DNA from: Pseudidiomarina sediminum DSM 21906
Lineage (GTDB): Bacteria > Pseudomonadota > Gammaproteobacteria > Enterobacterales > Alteromonadaceae
DNA: 64,000 nt
Direction of reading: 5' to 3'
Assembly (NCBI RefSeq): GCF_000423165.1
Contig: NZ_KE383983.1
Span: forward strand, 331,965-395,964
In this document: in pieces, positions 45,699 to 55,298 of the stretch
Layout: each line of letters opens with the position of its first letter
How positions within the stretch are numbered: the stretch's first letter is position 1
The notes under the pieces: model-generated
What the model was told of the DNA's origin: nothing
The model's database searches: none
The model's input: only the letters and a program-made list of their open reading frames with translations
Made by a program: the position numbers and the translations under genes

Positions 45699-46783
45699 GC
45701 GTGATTAACCGCATGTTACGTGACCTCGATGCACGTCAACAGCACGAACGACAAGGCAGTTATACGCCTGCGGCGCAAGCGCCTCAGGCACGTTCATGGG
45801 GCTGGGTGGTCGTTGTTAGTGTGCTTGTCCTTGTTGGGCTCGGGAGTACCGTCTGGTGGTGGTTTGGCACACAAGGGGAAGAGGTGCCAATCTTAACCGA
45901 AACGTCCGTTGAAGCGACGGAAGTACAGCCTGTTGCGACAACGCCTGTGGTTGTGGTTGCACAGGACCCTGAACGTACCAGTAAGCCAGCGCGTGAAATC
46001 ACTCCAGAGGCAGTAGTGGAGACAACAGTAGCCGTTGAAGAGGCGCCAGTGGCGTTGGCAAGCGAGCCTGAGCCAACATCGGCGCCGGTGTTGGCGGCAG
46101 CGCAAAACACAGCACAAGATAAGGCGGCACAACCCACTGCCGCGCCACCGCCTGCGCCAACTGACACCACTGCGTCGGGGACCATGGAGGTTGAGCGCGT
46201 TGCATTGAGTGCCGAAGAGCTGGCCGTAGTGAAGCTTAAGCAAGCGCGTGAAGCACTGCAAAATGGTCAGCGTGAACGCGCGGAACGATTATTTGAACAA
46301 GTGCTTGCACTGGTGCCGGGGCACGTTGAGGCGCGTAGTGAATTGGCGGCGTACTGGTATGGTCGCGGACAAATCGCTTCAGCACTGGCTGTGCTTGAGC
46401 AAGGCTTACAGATTCAGCCTCAGCAAAGCCGTTGGCAGTTACTTTATGCACGCATTTTACTTGAAAGTGGCAGTTATCTCGCGGTAATGAGCGCACTCGC
46501 AAGCTTTGACCTTGAGGCGGCGGAAGCCAGCGATATTTTGCAGTTGCGGGCGACTGCGGCTAATGAGTTGCGGCGTTTCAGTACGGCTGCGCAGGATTAT
46601 CAAGCGCTGGCACAGCGCACGCTGCAAGGACGCTGGTGGCTTGCTGCAGCGGTAGCTTATGAAGACGCAGGTCAAAAGAGCAGAGCCGCTGAGAGTTATA
46701 CGCAAGCGTTACAACGAAATGATTTAAACCAAGACGCGCAGCGCTATGCGCAGCAGCGTCTCGATGTGTTGGGAGAGCAATAG
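45695..46783 (+). CDS. mshN: MSHA biogenesis protein MshN (TPR)
   Basis: A 362-residue inner-membrane protein: MSVINRMLRDLDAR at the start (the MshN signature), one helix (about 35-53), a long Ala/Pro/Thr/Glu-rich linker (about 55-165), and a TPR region (about 170-360) with LAVVKLKQAREALQNGQ and repeated tetratricopeptide-like helices. It probably scaffolds the export apparatus. The start ATG 45695 overlaps the mshM stop. mshE starts right after its stop. Confidence 0.88.
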   Translation: MSVINRMLRDLDARQQHERQGSYTPAAQAPQARSWGWVVVVSVLVLVGLGSTVWWWFGTQGEEVPILTETSVEATEVQPVATTPVVVVAQDPERTSKPAREITPEAVVETTVAVEEAPVALASEPEPTSAPVLAAAQNTAQDKAAQPTAAPPPAPTDTTASGTMEVERVALSAEELAVVKLKQAREALQNGQRERAERLFEQVLALVPGHVEARSELAAYWYGRGQIASALAVLEQGLQIQPQQSRWQLLYARILLESGSYLAVMSALASFDLEAAEASDILQLRATAANELRRFSTAAQDYQALAQRTLQGRWWLAAAVAYEDAGQKSRAAESYTQALQRNDLNQDAQRYAQQRLDVLGEQ

Positions 46784-46784
46784 C

Positions 46785-48545
46785 ATGCGACCGCGTTTGA
46801 AGATGCGTTTAGGTGACTTGTTGGTGCAAGAAGGCATCATTACTGAGCGCCAACTACAGCAAGCATTAGAAGACCAGCGCGACAATGGGCGCAAGCTAGG
46901 TGTTACTCTGGTTGATCTCGGCTTTATCACTGAGCAAGAGCTATTAGAGTTCTTGGCTCGACAATTGAATATTCCTTTCATTGAACTCAGCGAGCGAAAA
47001 ATCGCTGAGCCTGTGGTCAATCTATTGCCTGAAGTGCAAGCGCGTCGTCATCGCGCCTTGGTCGTGGAGGCTGACGATAACGAAGCCCTCGTAGCCATGA
47101 GTGATCCCGCAGACCTATCTGCGGTGGATGCTATCAGTCAATTTTTACAACCGCGTTTGGTTAAGTTGGCGGTAGCACCTGACCATGAGCTGTTAGAGGC
47201 GTTCGATAATTTATATCGTCGAACCAAGGATATCGCGCAGTTTGCTAGTCAGTTACAGACTGAATATGAACATGATGAAGGCGTCGATATCACGGAGCTA
47301 TCGTTAGAAGATGAAGCTGATGATGCGACGGTCGCTAAACTGCTGCAATCTATTTTTGCCGATGCAGTGCAAGTTCGGGCATCGGATATCCATATTGAGC
47401 CTGATCATCGTGCGCTCCGCATTCGGATGCGGGTGGATGGCGTCTTGCAAGAAAACGTGTTGAAGGAAACCACCATCGCGAGTGCACTGGTGCTGCGTTT
47501 GAAGCTGATGGCCGGTTTAGACATTTCTGAGAAGCGCTTGCCGCAAGATGGTCGTTTTAATATTAAAGTGCGCGATCATGCGATCGATGTGCGGATGTCG
47601 ACCATGCCAGTTCAATACGGCGAGTCGTGCGTCATGCGTTTATTGGACCAATCCGCCGGCATTCTCGAGCTGGAGCAAACCGGCTTACCGGATCACCTGC
47701 TGGCCCGAGTGCGGCAGTTGATCCACAAACCTTATGGGATGTTGATCGTAACTGGACCTACGGGATCGGGTAAAACAACCACCTTGTATGGTGTGTTAAA
47801 TGAGCTGAATAAAGCTGAGAAAAAAATCATTACCGTTGAAGACCCAGTGGAGTATCGCTTGCCGCGTATTTCGCAGGTTCAGGTGAATAGTAAAATTGGT
47901 TTGAGTTTTTCTCGCGTGTTGCGTACCACGCTACGACAAGACCCAGATATTATTATGGTCGGTGAGATGCGCGACAGCGAAACCGTCGAAATCGGTTTAC
48001 GTGGTTCAATTACCGGTCACTTGGTTTTGACGACCTTGCACACGAACGATTCAATCACCAGTGCCTTGCGTTTGATCGACATGGGAGCTGCGCCTTATCT
48101 TGTCGGTGCCGCGGTCCGTGGGGTGTTGGCGCAACGCTTGATTCGTCGGGTGTGTGAGCATTGCCGTGTGCCCACCCCGGTGGAAGCGGGTGATCTGGCA
48201 GTGCTGCGGAAAATGGACCCGACCATTGCTAGCGATGGTAGTGGCTTTATGAAAGGTAAGGGCTGTCGCAACTGTAACCACACCGGCTATAAAGGCCGTG
48301 TCGGCGTATTCGAGTTGCTTGAGATCAACGATGAGATGATCAACGCTCTACGTGATGCCAACATGCGCGAATTTGCCGGAGCAGCGCGAACTTCACCAAC
48401 CTACCGGCCCTTGGCAATGGCAGCGTTAGATTATGCCAAGCAAGGCGTTACCAGTGTTGATGAAGTCCTTTTCTTGGCTGAAATGGTGGAAGAAGAAGAG
48501 CTGCAACCGACCCTTACCGACACTCTGGAGTTAAGCGATGGCTGA
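46785..48545 (+). CDS. mshE: MSHA extension ATPase MshE with c-di-GMP-binding MshEN domain
   Basis: A 586-residue GspE/PilB-type hexameric ATPase that powers pilus extension. The N-terminal MshEN region has the two c-di-GMP-binding repeats: RLGDLLVQEG...LxxALxDQ (8-31) and LGVTLVDLGFITEQ...LARQ (38-60). The ATPase core has GPTGSGKTT (near 324), DPDIIMVGEMRD (near 387) and two zinc-binding Cys pairs (CEHC near 455, CRNC near 492). In Vibrio cholerae c-di-GMP binding to MshE is required for pilus extension. The start ATG 46785 follows GGGAG. It overlaps mshG by 8 bases. Confidence 0.95.
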   Translation: MRPRLKMRLGDLLVQEGIITERQLQQALEDQRDNGRKLGVTLVDLGFITEQELLEFLARQLNIPFIELSERKIAEPVVNLLPEVQARRHRALVVEADDNEALVAMSDPADLSAVDAISQFLQPRLVKLAVAPDHELLEAFDNLYRRTKDIAQFASQLQTEYEHDEGVDITELSLEDEADDATVAKLLQSIFADAVQVRASDIHIEPDHRALRIRMRVDGVLQENVLKETTIASALVLRLKLMAGLDISEKRLPQDGRFNIKVRDHAIDVRMSTMPVQYGESCVMRLLDQSAGILELEQTGLPDHLLARVRQLIHKPYGMLIVTGPTGSGKTTTLYGVLNELNKAEKKIITVEDPVEYRLPRISQVQVNSKIGLSFSRVLRTTLRQDPDIIMVGEMRDSETVEIGLRGSITGHLVLTTLHTNDSITSALRLIDMGAAPYLVGAAVRGVLAQRLIRRVCEHCRVPTPVEAGDLAVLRKMDPTIASDGSGFMKGKGCRNCNHTGYKGRVGVFELLEINDEMINALRDANMREFAGAARTSPTYRPLAMAALDYAKQGVTSVDEVLFLAEMVEEEELQPTLTDTLELSDG

Positions 48546-49761
48546 GTTTAGTTATCGTGGTCGCGATGCCTCCGGTGAACTCGTCACCGGTGCGATTGAA
48601 GCAGGCACCGAGCGTGCGGCTGCGGATACCTTGATCCGTCGAGGTGTGACCCCGTTAACCATACAACCAAAGCAACCATCAGCGCACCCAGCACGTCCAG
48701 GCTTAGGTTTGTTTGCGGAGAAAATCACTGCAGACGATTTGATTGTGTTTACGCGGCAAATGTATTCACTGACCAAGGCCGGCATTCCGTTGCTGCGTGC
48801 CATTGAAGGCCTAGCGCAGAACAGTCCGAAAAAGCGCTTGCGTGTGGTCTTGAGCGATGTTGTTGAACAATTAGAGCGTGGTCGTGAGTTATCAGCCGCC
48901 TTGGCCGCCTATCCAAAAGTGTTTCCACGGGTAATGGTCGCGGTGATTCATGTCGGTGAGAACACCGGACAATTAGAAACGTCGTTTGAACAGTTGTCGG
49001 AGTATTTTTCGCGCGAACAGAGTACCACTAAGCAAGTCAAGTCAGCACTGCGTTATCCGATGTTTATTGTCTCGGCGTTGGTTATTGCCATGTTTATTCT
49101 GAACATTTGGGTGATTCCTGTTTTCGCCAATATGTTTTCACAATTTAATGCAGAACTGCCGCTGCCGACCCGCATTTTGATTGGTACGTCGAACTTCTTT
49201 GTGACCTGGTGGCCGTTGCTACTGGCGGTACTGGCTGGAATGATCTTTGCGTTTAAAAGCTATACCCAAAGCCTTACTGGGCGCGAGCGCTGGGACCGTT
49301 TCAAGACACGCATGCCGATTTTCGGAGACATTGTTTTACGTAGCCTATTGTCACGATTTTCGCGCAGTTTTTCGGTGATGCTGCGTGCTGGGGTGCCGTT
49401 GACGCAGTCACTCCACTTAGTCGCTGATGCGGTGGATAACTACTGGATGCAGGCTCGCGTTGAGGATATGCGCCGCACCATTGAGAAAGGTGAAGGATTG
49501 ACGCGGGCCGCGCAGGCGTCGGGGTTATTCACTCCCTTGGTCATGCAAATGATCAGTGTCGGTGAAGAGACTGGCCGCGTGGATGAGCTATTGAAAGAAG
49601 TGGCGGATTATTATGAGCGTGAAGTTGATTACGACTTACAAAGTTTAACTGCGCGTATCGAACCGATTTTACTTGTGTTGGTTGCAGTGATGGTTGCTGT
49701 GATGGCACTGGGTATTTTTACTCCGATGATAGGCATGATGGATGCCTATAAAGGACGTTAA
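48538..49761 (+). CDS. mshG: MSHA platform protein MshG (PilC/GspF-like)
   Basis: A 407-residue polytopic inner-membrane protein of the GspF family, the rotor-like core driven by MshE. Two repeated GspF domains (about 70-190 and 270-395) are visible, with FTRQMYSLTKAGIPLLRAIEG and FSRSFSVMLRAGVPLTQSL. Helices lie near 170-195, 220-240 and 375-400. It overlaps mshE by 8 bases and is followed by mshB after 28 bases; the mshF gene found between them in Vibrio is missing. Confidence 0.93.
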   Translation: MAEFSYRGRDASGELVTGAIEAGTERAAADTLIRRGVTPLTIQPKQPSAHPARPGLGLFAEKITADDLIVFTRQMYSLTKAGIPLLRAIEGLAQNSPKKRLRVVLSDVVEQLERGRELSAALAAYPKVFPRVMVAVIHVGENTGQLETSFEQLSEYFSREQSTTKQVKSALRYPMFIVSALVIAMFILNIWVIPVFANMFSQFNAELPLPTRILIGTSNFFVTWWPLLLAVLAGMIFAFKSYTQSLTGRERWDRFKTRMPIFGDIVLRSLLSRFSRSFSVMLRAGVPLTQSLHLVADAVDNYWMQARVEDMRRTIEKGEGLTRAAQASGLFTPLVMQMISVGEETGRVDELLKEVADYYEREVDYDLQSLTARIEPILLVLVAVMVAVMALGIFTPMIGMMDAYKGR

Positions 49762-49789
49762 CCAAAATGAATGGCAAGAGGATAGAACT

Positions 49790-50386
49790 ATGAGCGCCGA
49801 GCATATGAAACAACAGCACGGCTTTACTTTGATTGAGCTGATCATTGTAATCGTAATCTTGGGTTTGTTGGCTGCCTCTGCGTTGCCGCGCTTCACTAGC
49901 GTCAGTGCTGATGCTGAAGATGCAGCGTTAGAAGGCGTGGCCGGTGGCTTTGCCAGTGGCGTGAGTCTGGTGCGCGCGGAATGGGAGCTACGTGGACGTC
50001 CAAAAGGCAATGCGGACGGTTCGGGTGCCATGATTGTTATGGATGGCGTGCCGGTGAATGTTGATGGTAATACTGGCTATCCCGTCAGTGGAAATAACAA
50101 TAATAGTGCGCACGATCAAAATATGACGAGTGAAGACTGTCGTACAATTATGCAGGCGATCTTACAAGGCGCGCCAACGGCGACCAATAACTTTGGTTTA
50201 CTGGGTGAAAATCGGTATTACGTGACCCGTGAGAACAACGGTTCGAATGACATTTGCGTGTATTACTTAGCGAGTACCATTCAAACTGAAACAACAGCAC
50301 CAAGTGGTAATGATTATTTGAGTGTTGGAAATGTGTTCGTGTATAATCCGCGTACAGGTGGTGTAAGTATTTTTAGCAATAATTAA
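49790..50386 (+). CDS. mshB: MSHA minor pilin MshB
   Basis: A 198-residue type IV prepilin. After a short basic leader (MSAEHMKQQHG) comes the cleavage site G-FTLIEL and the hydrophobic N-terminal helix (IIVIVILGLLAASALPRF). Two cysteines (SEDCRTI and NDICVYY) could form a disulfide. Position directly before mshA and similarity to the pilin family identify it as MshB. The start ATG 49790 follows AAGAGGA by 7 bases; the frame opens up to 49742 within mshG. Confidence 0.87.
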   Translation: MSAEHMKQQHGFTLIELIIVIVILGLLAASALPRFTSVSADAEDAALEGVAGGFASGVSLVRAEWELRGRPKGNADGSGAMIVMDGVPVNVDGNTGYPVSGNNNNSAHDQNMTSEDCRTIMQAILQGAPTATNNFGLLGENRYYVTRENNGSNDICVYYLASTIQTETTAPSGNDYLSVGNVFVYNPRTGGVSIFSNN

Positions 50387-50481
50387 ACAAATTTGGTGGG
50401 ATGTTAGACAGAGTGTTTAACGTTGCACTGATAGTCTAGTAACTCTGGCGGTTGCTAATTTTAAAACATGGAGAAGAACGT

Positions 50482-50946
50482 ATGAATCAACAAAAAGGTT
50501 TTACCTTAATCGAATTAATCATTGTCATCGTGGTATTAGGGATCCTAGCGGTAACTGCAGCGCCACAGTTTATTAATTTCTCATCTGATGCACGTACAGC
50601 AACCGTTCGAGGTGCGCAAGCGTCTATTCAAGGTGCGATGCAATTGTCATATGCGCGTGCGTTGATTAACGGTACTGAAGATGCAGCTGCTGCAACCGTG
50701 ACGACTGAGCGTGGCGACGTTGATATTGCTTTTGGTTACCCTTTAGCAACTGACGCAGCTATCGGTTTTGCTGCTGGTCTAAACAATGCGAATGAGTGGA
50801 CTGCAGCTGCAGATACTCCAGCGGCAGGTAGCATCCAGTACTCACCAGAAGGTGCTCCAGCTGATTGTTACGTACAGTACACACAAGCAACTGATGCAAC
50901 ACCAGCAAACGCTGCACAAGTGAGTGTTGTGGTAACTGGTTGTTAA
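50482..50946 (+). CDS. mshA: Major MSHA pilin MshA
   Basis: A 154-residue prepilin with a very short leader (MNQQKG), the FTLIELIIVIVVLGILAV helix and Glu at mature position 5. Two cysteines near the C terminus (ADCYVQY and VVTGC) form the disulfide-bound D-region of MSHA pilins. ATG 50482 has GGAGAAG upstream. The Ala/Thr/Asn-rich body is typical of a major subunit. A 95-base gap to mshB suggests its own promoter, but I found no convincing -35/-10 pair. It ends before a strong terminator. Confidence 0.93.
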   Translation: MNQQKGFTLIELIIVIVVLGILAVTAAPQFINFSSDARTATVRGAQASIQGAMQLSYARALINGTEDAAAATVTTERGDVDIAFGYPLATDAAIGFAAGLNNANEWTAAADTPAAGSIQYSPEGAPADCYVQYTQATDATPANAAQVSVVVTGC

Positions 50947-50970
50947 GACGCATGCATGACATGTAGTGAG

Positions 50971-50998
50971 AAAAGGCGCTCATTGAGCGCCTTTTTTA
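50971..50998. terminator. Bidirectional terminator between mshA and mshQ
   Basis: GGCGCTC (50975-50981) pairs with GAGCGCC (50985-50991) around a 3-base loop. A run of T follows (50992-50997) and a run of A precedes (50971-50974), so it can stop mshA transcription on the plus strand and, with fewer U, mshQ on the minus strand. Confidence 0.92.
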
Positions 50999-53900
50999 TT
51001 AGTTTAATTCCTTCCAATACAGCACTCGAGGGTTCGCACGATACTGGCCGAAACCTGCGGTTGCGCGTGGATCACGATGCGCAGTACCTGTCTCATCGAC
51101 CCAATCAAACTCAAGCCAAGCAGGGGCGTCATATTGGTAAATAAACTCACCAGTGTTGCCGGTACCTGTGGCTTGCCAGAATAAGCTGCCAAAGGGTAGT
51201 TCACCGTTACTGAGGCTGTTACTTGTGCCTGCAGCGATCGGGCTGAGACCAGCAGGATCAGCAATGACGCTGAGTGGTGATACTTGGGTAGCTGAACATT
51301 GATCAAGGCTATTGAGGACAAAACGGTTGCCGTCAAAGTACTGCGCCGATAGCGGCACTGACAAGTCTTCGGTTTCTGGGCCGTAGGTGTTCTCCAGTAC
51401 GAAGCGGCCATAGCGGAGGGCGAGATGGTCGTTCAGTGGAGCTGCTGGTCCACTCACTGTGGTCAGGGTGAGGTCGCCCGCGGCAAAGTCACGATTGTCG
51501 CGTTCGCTAAGCACTTGTAGGCCTAGACTTAGCAGTGGGTAGGGGCCATCAATAACACCATCAGGATGGCGCGCAAACCCAGCATCGGTGACGTTTAAAC
51601 TTAACGACCCGGCATCCCAGTTTTGTTCATCAGGCAGATTGAGCAAGCGCTGGGCAAATTTATCGGCCGCGGTGTCGGGACTGCCGAGGTGTGCCGCCAC
51701 GACTCGAATCACCGCGGTGTCGCTATAGCTGGCGTTATAATTGGCGGTAATATTGCCGTCGGTGTTGACTGCGACCAAGTCGTAGCTCACTGCAAGAGCT
51801 GGTTCATCCATATAGGTAAAGGCGTTACAACTATTGGTCAGTGATGAGGTTAACAAGGCAAAGCGGTCGGGCGAAAAGCGGCCAACGGCAGTCGGCTGTT
51901 TCACCGCTGCATCACCGGCGCCGAGGTAGCTGTCATTGATCAATCCAGGTGCCACTTCGATGGTACCGACATCGAGCCAACGCGCAGCATCGGTGCGCAT
52001 AGTGCCGGCTCGGCTCGGATCTTTGTAGTAGCCTGTGGCGCCCTCAAACTTCGCGGCCGTGCTGCTGGCATCGGGGGCGCTTGGATAAAGAGTTCCGACA
52101 AACTGACTACTTACTGCAGCGCTGGTTTGTTCATTGCCGAAGTTTGGCGTGACTTCACCCTGTGCATTGAGGGACTGCACAATCAGCGAGAACGCCTCGC
52201 CGGCACGAGCGTAGTCATTACCGTTATCAGTGGTGGCTGTTGCAATTTGGTCGGCGCTATCTAAGGCGTGAATAACTAGGGTATGAGGTTTCACCACGAA
52301 GTCATTCAAGCTGGTTCCTGTTAGGGTTACATTTGGATCGTCAATGCCGGCTTGGCCCTGATTCGCGGCAGCAGCGAGGTCTAACCGAGCATGCAAGCGC
52401 AAGGCACCAACATCACTGTATTGTGCTGGCAAAACAGCAGTGCCGTTGGCATCAAAGACCACGCTAATGGGGCTGTAATTAATACTGCTGTTCGCTGCAT
52501 TAAGTGCCACCGGTGTGGTGCCGGCTGTGAAGGTCTGCCCCGCCTGACAGTTCATCGGGTTACGACACTCGGTGCCCAGTTCAAGTTGTTGCGGACCACT
52601 CACGCGTGCTTCACAGGCGCCTGTTTGGGTATTGGTTTGCACGGCGCGGACAGCAAGTGGGAAGTCCTCACCAGCAAAACTCGGTGGAATCGCACTAGTG
52701 CCATCAGCTGCTGTGATGATAAGGCCGGCGGTACGGAAGTCGATAGCGCAGTTGGTGGCGGTGCTCCCGGTTGAATCGTAGCATTGCACATTGTTCAGCG
52801 CCGCTGGTGCCGCATTGCCAAGGGTTAAGGTGGTGTTACCACCGTCGATATAGCGTAAACCGCCGCTGCCTTCGCCACCGGAAAAGTTGAAGGTGGCGTT
52901 GTTGTCTGCGCTACTGGCGACACTGCCGCCTTGCCAGGTGCTGGCGCTGGCACTACTCAACACTTCTAGCGCCACAGGGTCAGAGAAGCGACTGCTGCAA
53001 CTGGCATCTAAACAGGCAACTACTGTGACCGGTGCTGCCAAGCAACTGACCACTTGTTGTGGGTGCAAAATACGATAATGGTCGACTTCATCGACCTCTG
53101 GCGTACAGCCGAAGGCATCATTAACTTGATCTTCAATCGCGTCGGTATAAGTGATCTCAGTATTATTGCCAATCTCCAATTCACCGGCCGTTAAAATAGC
53201 TCCTTGGATATTGGTGTTGTTGCCAAACTCAATCTCGTTGTTCTCGTAAGGAGCATAGAGCACACCATTAAAGGTGAGATCTGAAGAACTGCTGCCCTGA
53301 TTAAAGTTACCAATCTCAAACTCGGCATCGTCATACAAATAAATGACGAGGTTTGGCACGCTACCACCGCTATTGAAAAATAAGTTATTGCCGCCGTTGA
53401 GTTCATCGCGAATATAAATGCGGACACGGCCGGTTGGGCTGATGGTAATACTGGAATCGTTGCCCATATCGATATCTTTGACGAAGTAATCACCAGGAGC
53501 TAATTGCAAGGTGTTGGTTTGGTTCGAAAAATCGATTTCTTCGATGTAGTAGGTACCACCAGAGGTTGAGGCGAAACCGCCATTGCCACTGACATTGATG
53601 CGGTCATAGGTTCCAGGCGGCAAATTGGTCGGGTTGGTCCGGTCAACGCTGCCATTAAAGGATGGGAATACCGCTGGGTCGATGGGCGGAAACGCCATAT
53701 TGATGTCTTCGACCACTCCTGTCGGGGTTGGCGTGTTACCGTTGGTATTGTTCGGGTCAGTGATGTCGGTTCCGTTAATTTGAGAGTTGTTCCCGTAATC
53801 GAAATCGTCCATGCCGATAATGCCGTAGCCGGCAAGACCACCCAGGGCATCACATTGCGAAGGTGGTGCTGGCGTACTGTTACAGCTATAAGGGTGCGAG

Positions 53901-54826
53901 CCGTTGGATGATTGACAATAGGTTGCACCGCCCACTGAATTAGTTGAGCCGGCGTTGTTCTTAATATTGACGGCGGTCGCATCCCCATCAATGCGTGCCG
54001 CCCATTCAAGATCAATATCTCCGGAAGCAACGGCATCTCCAGTGATACGAGCGTTGCTGGCTTTCATCAGAAGATAACCAGCCGCAACGTTACCGTTGAC
54101 CTCGGCACCGCTTTCAATAATGACATCACCCGTCGCATTCAGATCGCCGTTGATACGACTGCTAGAGGCGCGAAGAATCACATTGTCACCGCTGACTGCA
54201 CCGTTGATCACGCCTTCACTACCTAACGAAATATCACCTTGCGCTGTAACAGTGCTGGCAAAGTGGGTATAGCTGTCGGCGTTAACCGATGCGGCGGTCA
54301 CAGCGCCGCTAATTTCGGTGTAGCTCGCGATTTGGATTGCGCCTGAAGCTTGCACAGCTCCGTCAATTGCTACATTTGAGTTAGTTGTTAAGGTGGCCGT
54401 ATTGATATCGCCAGTAAGGGTACTTCGTGACTCTAGATAAACATGATCTGCCGAGATGTTCCCGGTTAGGTCAACTTCGGCACCAAAGTGCACGGTGCCT
54501 TCGGCATAAAGGTCTGCGTTGAGACGCGCTCGATAGCTTGCGCTGATGTTTCCTGAGCTGGTTATCGCAAGGCGCACCGACTCGCCTTGGTAAATTTGGG
54601 CATTGGCCAGATCAGCATTGCCATCGACAATCACGGTATGAACTTTATTCGCGACAATGACATCGCCCCATCCCAGTGACAAACCGTTGGGGCAATAGGC
54701 TGGGCCGTTGCCTTTTTGCGTGCAGCCAGGAGGCAAGTTCTTCTTGAAATCGTAGGTTGCGGCAAAGGTCGTAGGAATGGTTGTGACTAGTAACAAAGCT
54801 ACGAGAATAGACTTATTCAATCCCAT
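50999..54826 (-). CDS. mshQ: MshQ-type giant exported protein with bactofilin-like N-terminal repeats
   Basis: A 1275-residue exported protein with signal peptide (1-22). Residues about 60-290 are short beta-solenoid-like repeats (for example ISADHVYLESRSTLTGDI, VTAQGDISLGSEGVINGAV) resembling polymer-forming bactofilin repeats. A second beta-rich region (about 300-570) has PPGTYDRINVSG and YFVKDIDMGNDSSITI. The last 700 residues match the MshQ/DUF6701 C-terminal part, with many paired Cys. MshQ is thought to be surface-exposed or pilus-associated, perhaps an adhesin. The start ATG 54826 follows GGAGG. It overlaps mshP by 14 bases. Confidence 0.82.
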   Translation of the reverse strand: MGLNKSILVALLLVTTIPTTFAATYDFKKNLPPGCTQKGNGPAYCPNGLSLGWGDVIVANKVHTVIVDGNADLANAQIYQGESVRLAITSSGNISASYRARLNADLYAEGTVHFGAEVDLTGNISADHVYLESRSTLTGDINTATLTTNSNVAIDGAVQASGAIQIASYTEISGAVTAASVNADSYTHFASTVTAQGDISLGSEGVINGAVSGDNVILRASSSRINGDLNATGDVIIESGAEVNGNVAAGYLLMKASNARITGDAVASGDIDLEWAARIDGDATAVNIKNNAGSTNSVGGATYCQSSNGSHPYSCNSTPAPPSQCDALGGLAGYGIIGMDDFDYGNNSQINGTDITDPNNTNGNTPTPTGVVEDINMAFPPIDPAVFPSFNGSVDRTNPTNLPPGTYDRINVSGNGGFASTSGGTYYIEEIDFSNQTNTLQLAPGDYFVKDIDMGNDSSITISPTGRVRIYIRDELNGGNNLFFNSGGSVPNLVIYLYDDAEFEIGNFNQGSSSSDLTFNGVLYAPYENNEIEFGNNTNIQGAILTAGELEIGNNTEITYTDAIEDQVNDAFGCTPEVDEVDHYRILHPQQVVSCLAAPVTVVACLDASCSSRFSDPVALEVLSSASASTWQGGSVASSADNNATFNFSGGEGSGGLRYIDGGNTTLTLGNAAPAALNNVQCYDSTGSTATNCAIDFRTAGLIITAADGTSAIPPSFAGEDFPLAVRAVQTNTQTGACEARVSGPQQLELGTECRNPMNCQAGQTFTAGTTPVALNAANSSINYSPISVVFDANGTAVLPAQYSDVGALRLHARLDLAAAANQGQAGIDDPNVTLTGTSLNDFVVKPHTLVIHALDSADQIATATTDNGNDYARAGEAFSLIVQSLNAQGEVTPNFGNEQTSAAVSSQFVGTLYPSAPDASSTAAKFEGATGYYKDPSRAGTMRTDAARWLDVGTIEVAPGLINDSYLGAGDAAVKQPTAVGRFSPDRFALLTSSLTNSCNAFTYMDEPALAVSYDLVAVNTDGNITANYNASYSDTAVIRVVAAHLGSPDTAADKFAQRLLNLPDEQNWDAGSLSLNVTDAGFARHPDGVIDGPYPLLSLGLQVLSERDNRDFAAGDLTLTTVSGPAAPLNDHLALRYGRFVLENTYGPETEDLSVPLSAQYFDGNRFVLNSLDQCSATQVSPLSVIADPAGLSPIAAGTSNSLSNGELPFGSLFWQATGTGNTGEFIYQYDAPAWLEFDWVDETGTAHRDPRATAGFGQYRANPRVLYWKELN

Positions 54827-55298
54827 CACTTGCCTCCAACAGCAATTGGCGAGAAAACTGCATGCTATCGGCATGACAGTTGGCTTGCGAAACAATTCGA
54901 AAATGCGTGCCTTGATACGGCGCAGACAAATCAAGACGATCACAGAAGACCCTAATACTGCAGCGATCAAGTCCCGCAGCAGCTAAATTTTGTGTGAGCA
55001 CAGCTGTTTGCGGCGTGGTACCTACGCGTACTGGACAGAGTGCTGTTTGCGTGGGCGCTGACAGCGGAAATAATTGCGTTAAGAAGAGCTCAGCTCCACT
55101 GCGTGCCGCCGCTTCAGTACGGGTGCCATAAACTTCAACAACAGTGCTCATGGTCGCGTCGCGAACCATTTTTACCACCGTTAGACCGATCAAGCTGAGT
55201 ACCACGATGATAAAGATCGCGATAGCGAGGGCCGCACCGCGCTGGTGCCGTAAGATGCTCGAAGCGTGGTTATGGAACATTGGGCAAATGGATCTCAT
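54813..55298 (-). CDS. mshP: MSHA biogenesis protein MshP
   Basis: A 161-residue protein with one N-terminal helix (HQRGAALAIAIFIIVVLSLIGLTVV), which resembles PilX/GspK-like minor pilins that keep a glycine before the helix but lack the usual FTLIE. Five cysteines lie in the exported part. It sits between mshO and mshQ, as in other msh loci. The start could be ATG 55298 or ATG 55280; neither has a good Shine-Dalgarno, and either start lies inside the end of mshO, so coupling is likely. Confidence 0.82.
   Translation of the reverse strand: MRSICPMFHNHASSILRHQRGAALAIAIFIIVVLSLIGLTVVKMVRDATMSTVVEVYGTRTEAAARSGAELFLTQLFPLSAPTQTALCPVRVGTTPQTAVLTQNLAAAGLDRCSIRVFCDRLDLSAPYQGTHFRIVSQANCHADSMQFSRQLLLEASDGIE

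Noticed and set aside
45784..46185. Minus-strand frames opposite the mshN linker
   Set aside because: They arise from the Ala/Pro/Thr-rich linker coding; no start signal or similarity supports them.
50387..50481. Sigma-54 promoter ahead of mshA
   Set aside because: TGGCGGTTGCT resembles the -24/-12 elements in composition, but the GG-to-GC spacing is wrong.
53500..54036. A 178-codon minus-strand frame overlapping mshQ in another phase
   Set aside because: The mshQ frame is continuous through this part with regular repeats; the second frame has no repeats or domain.
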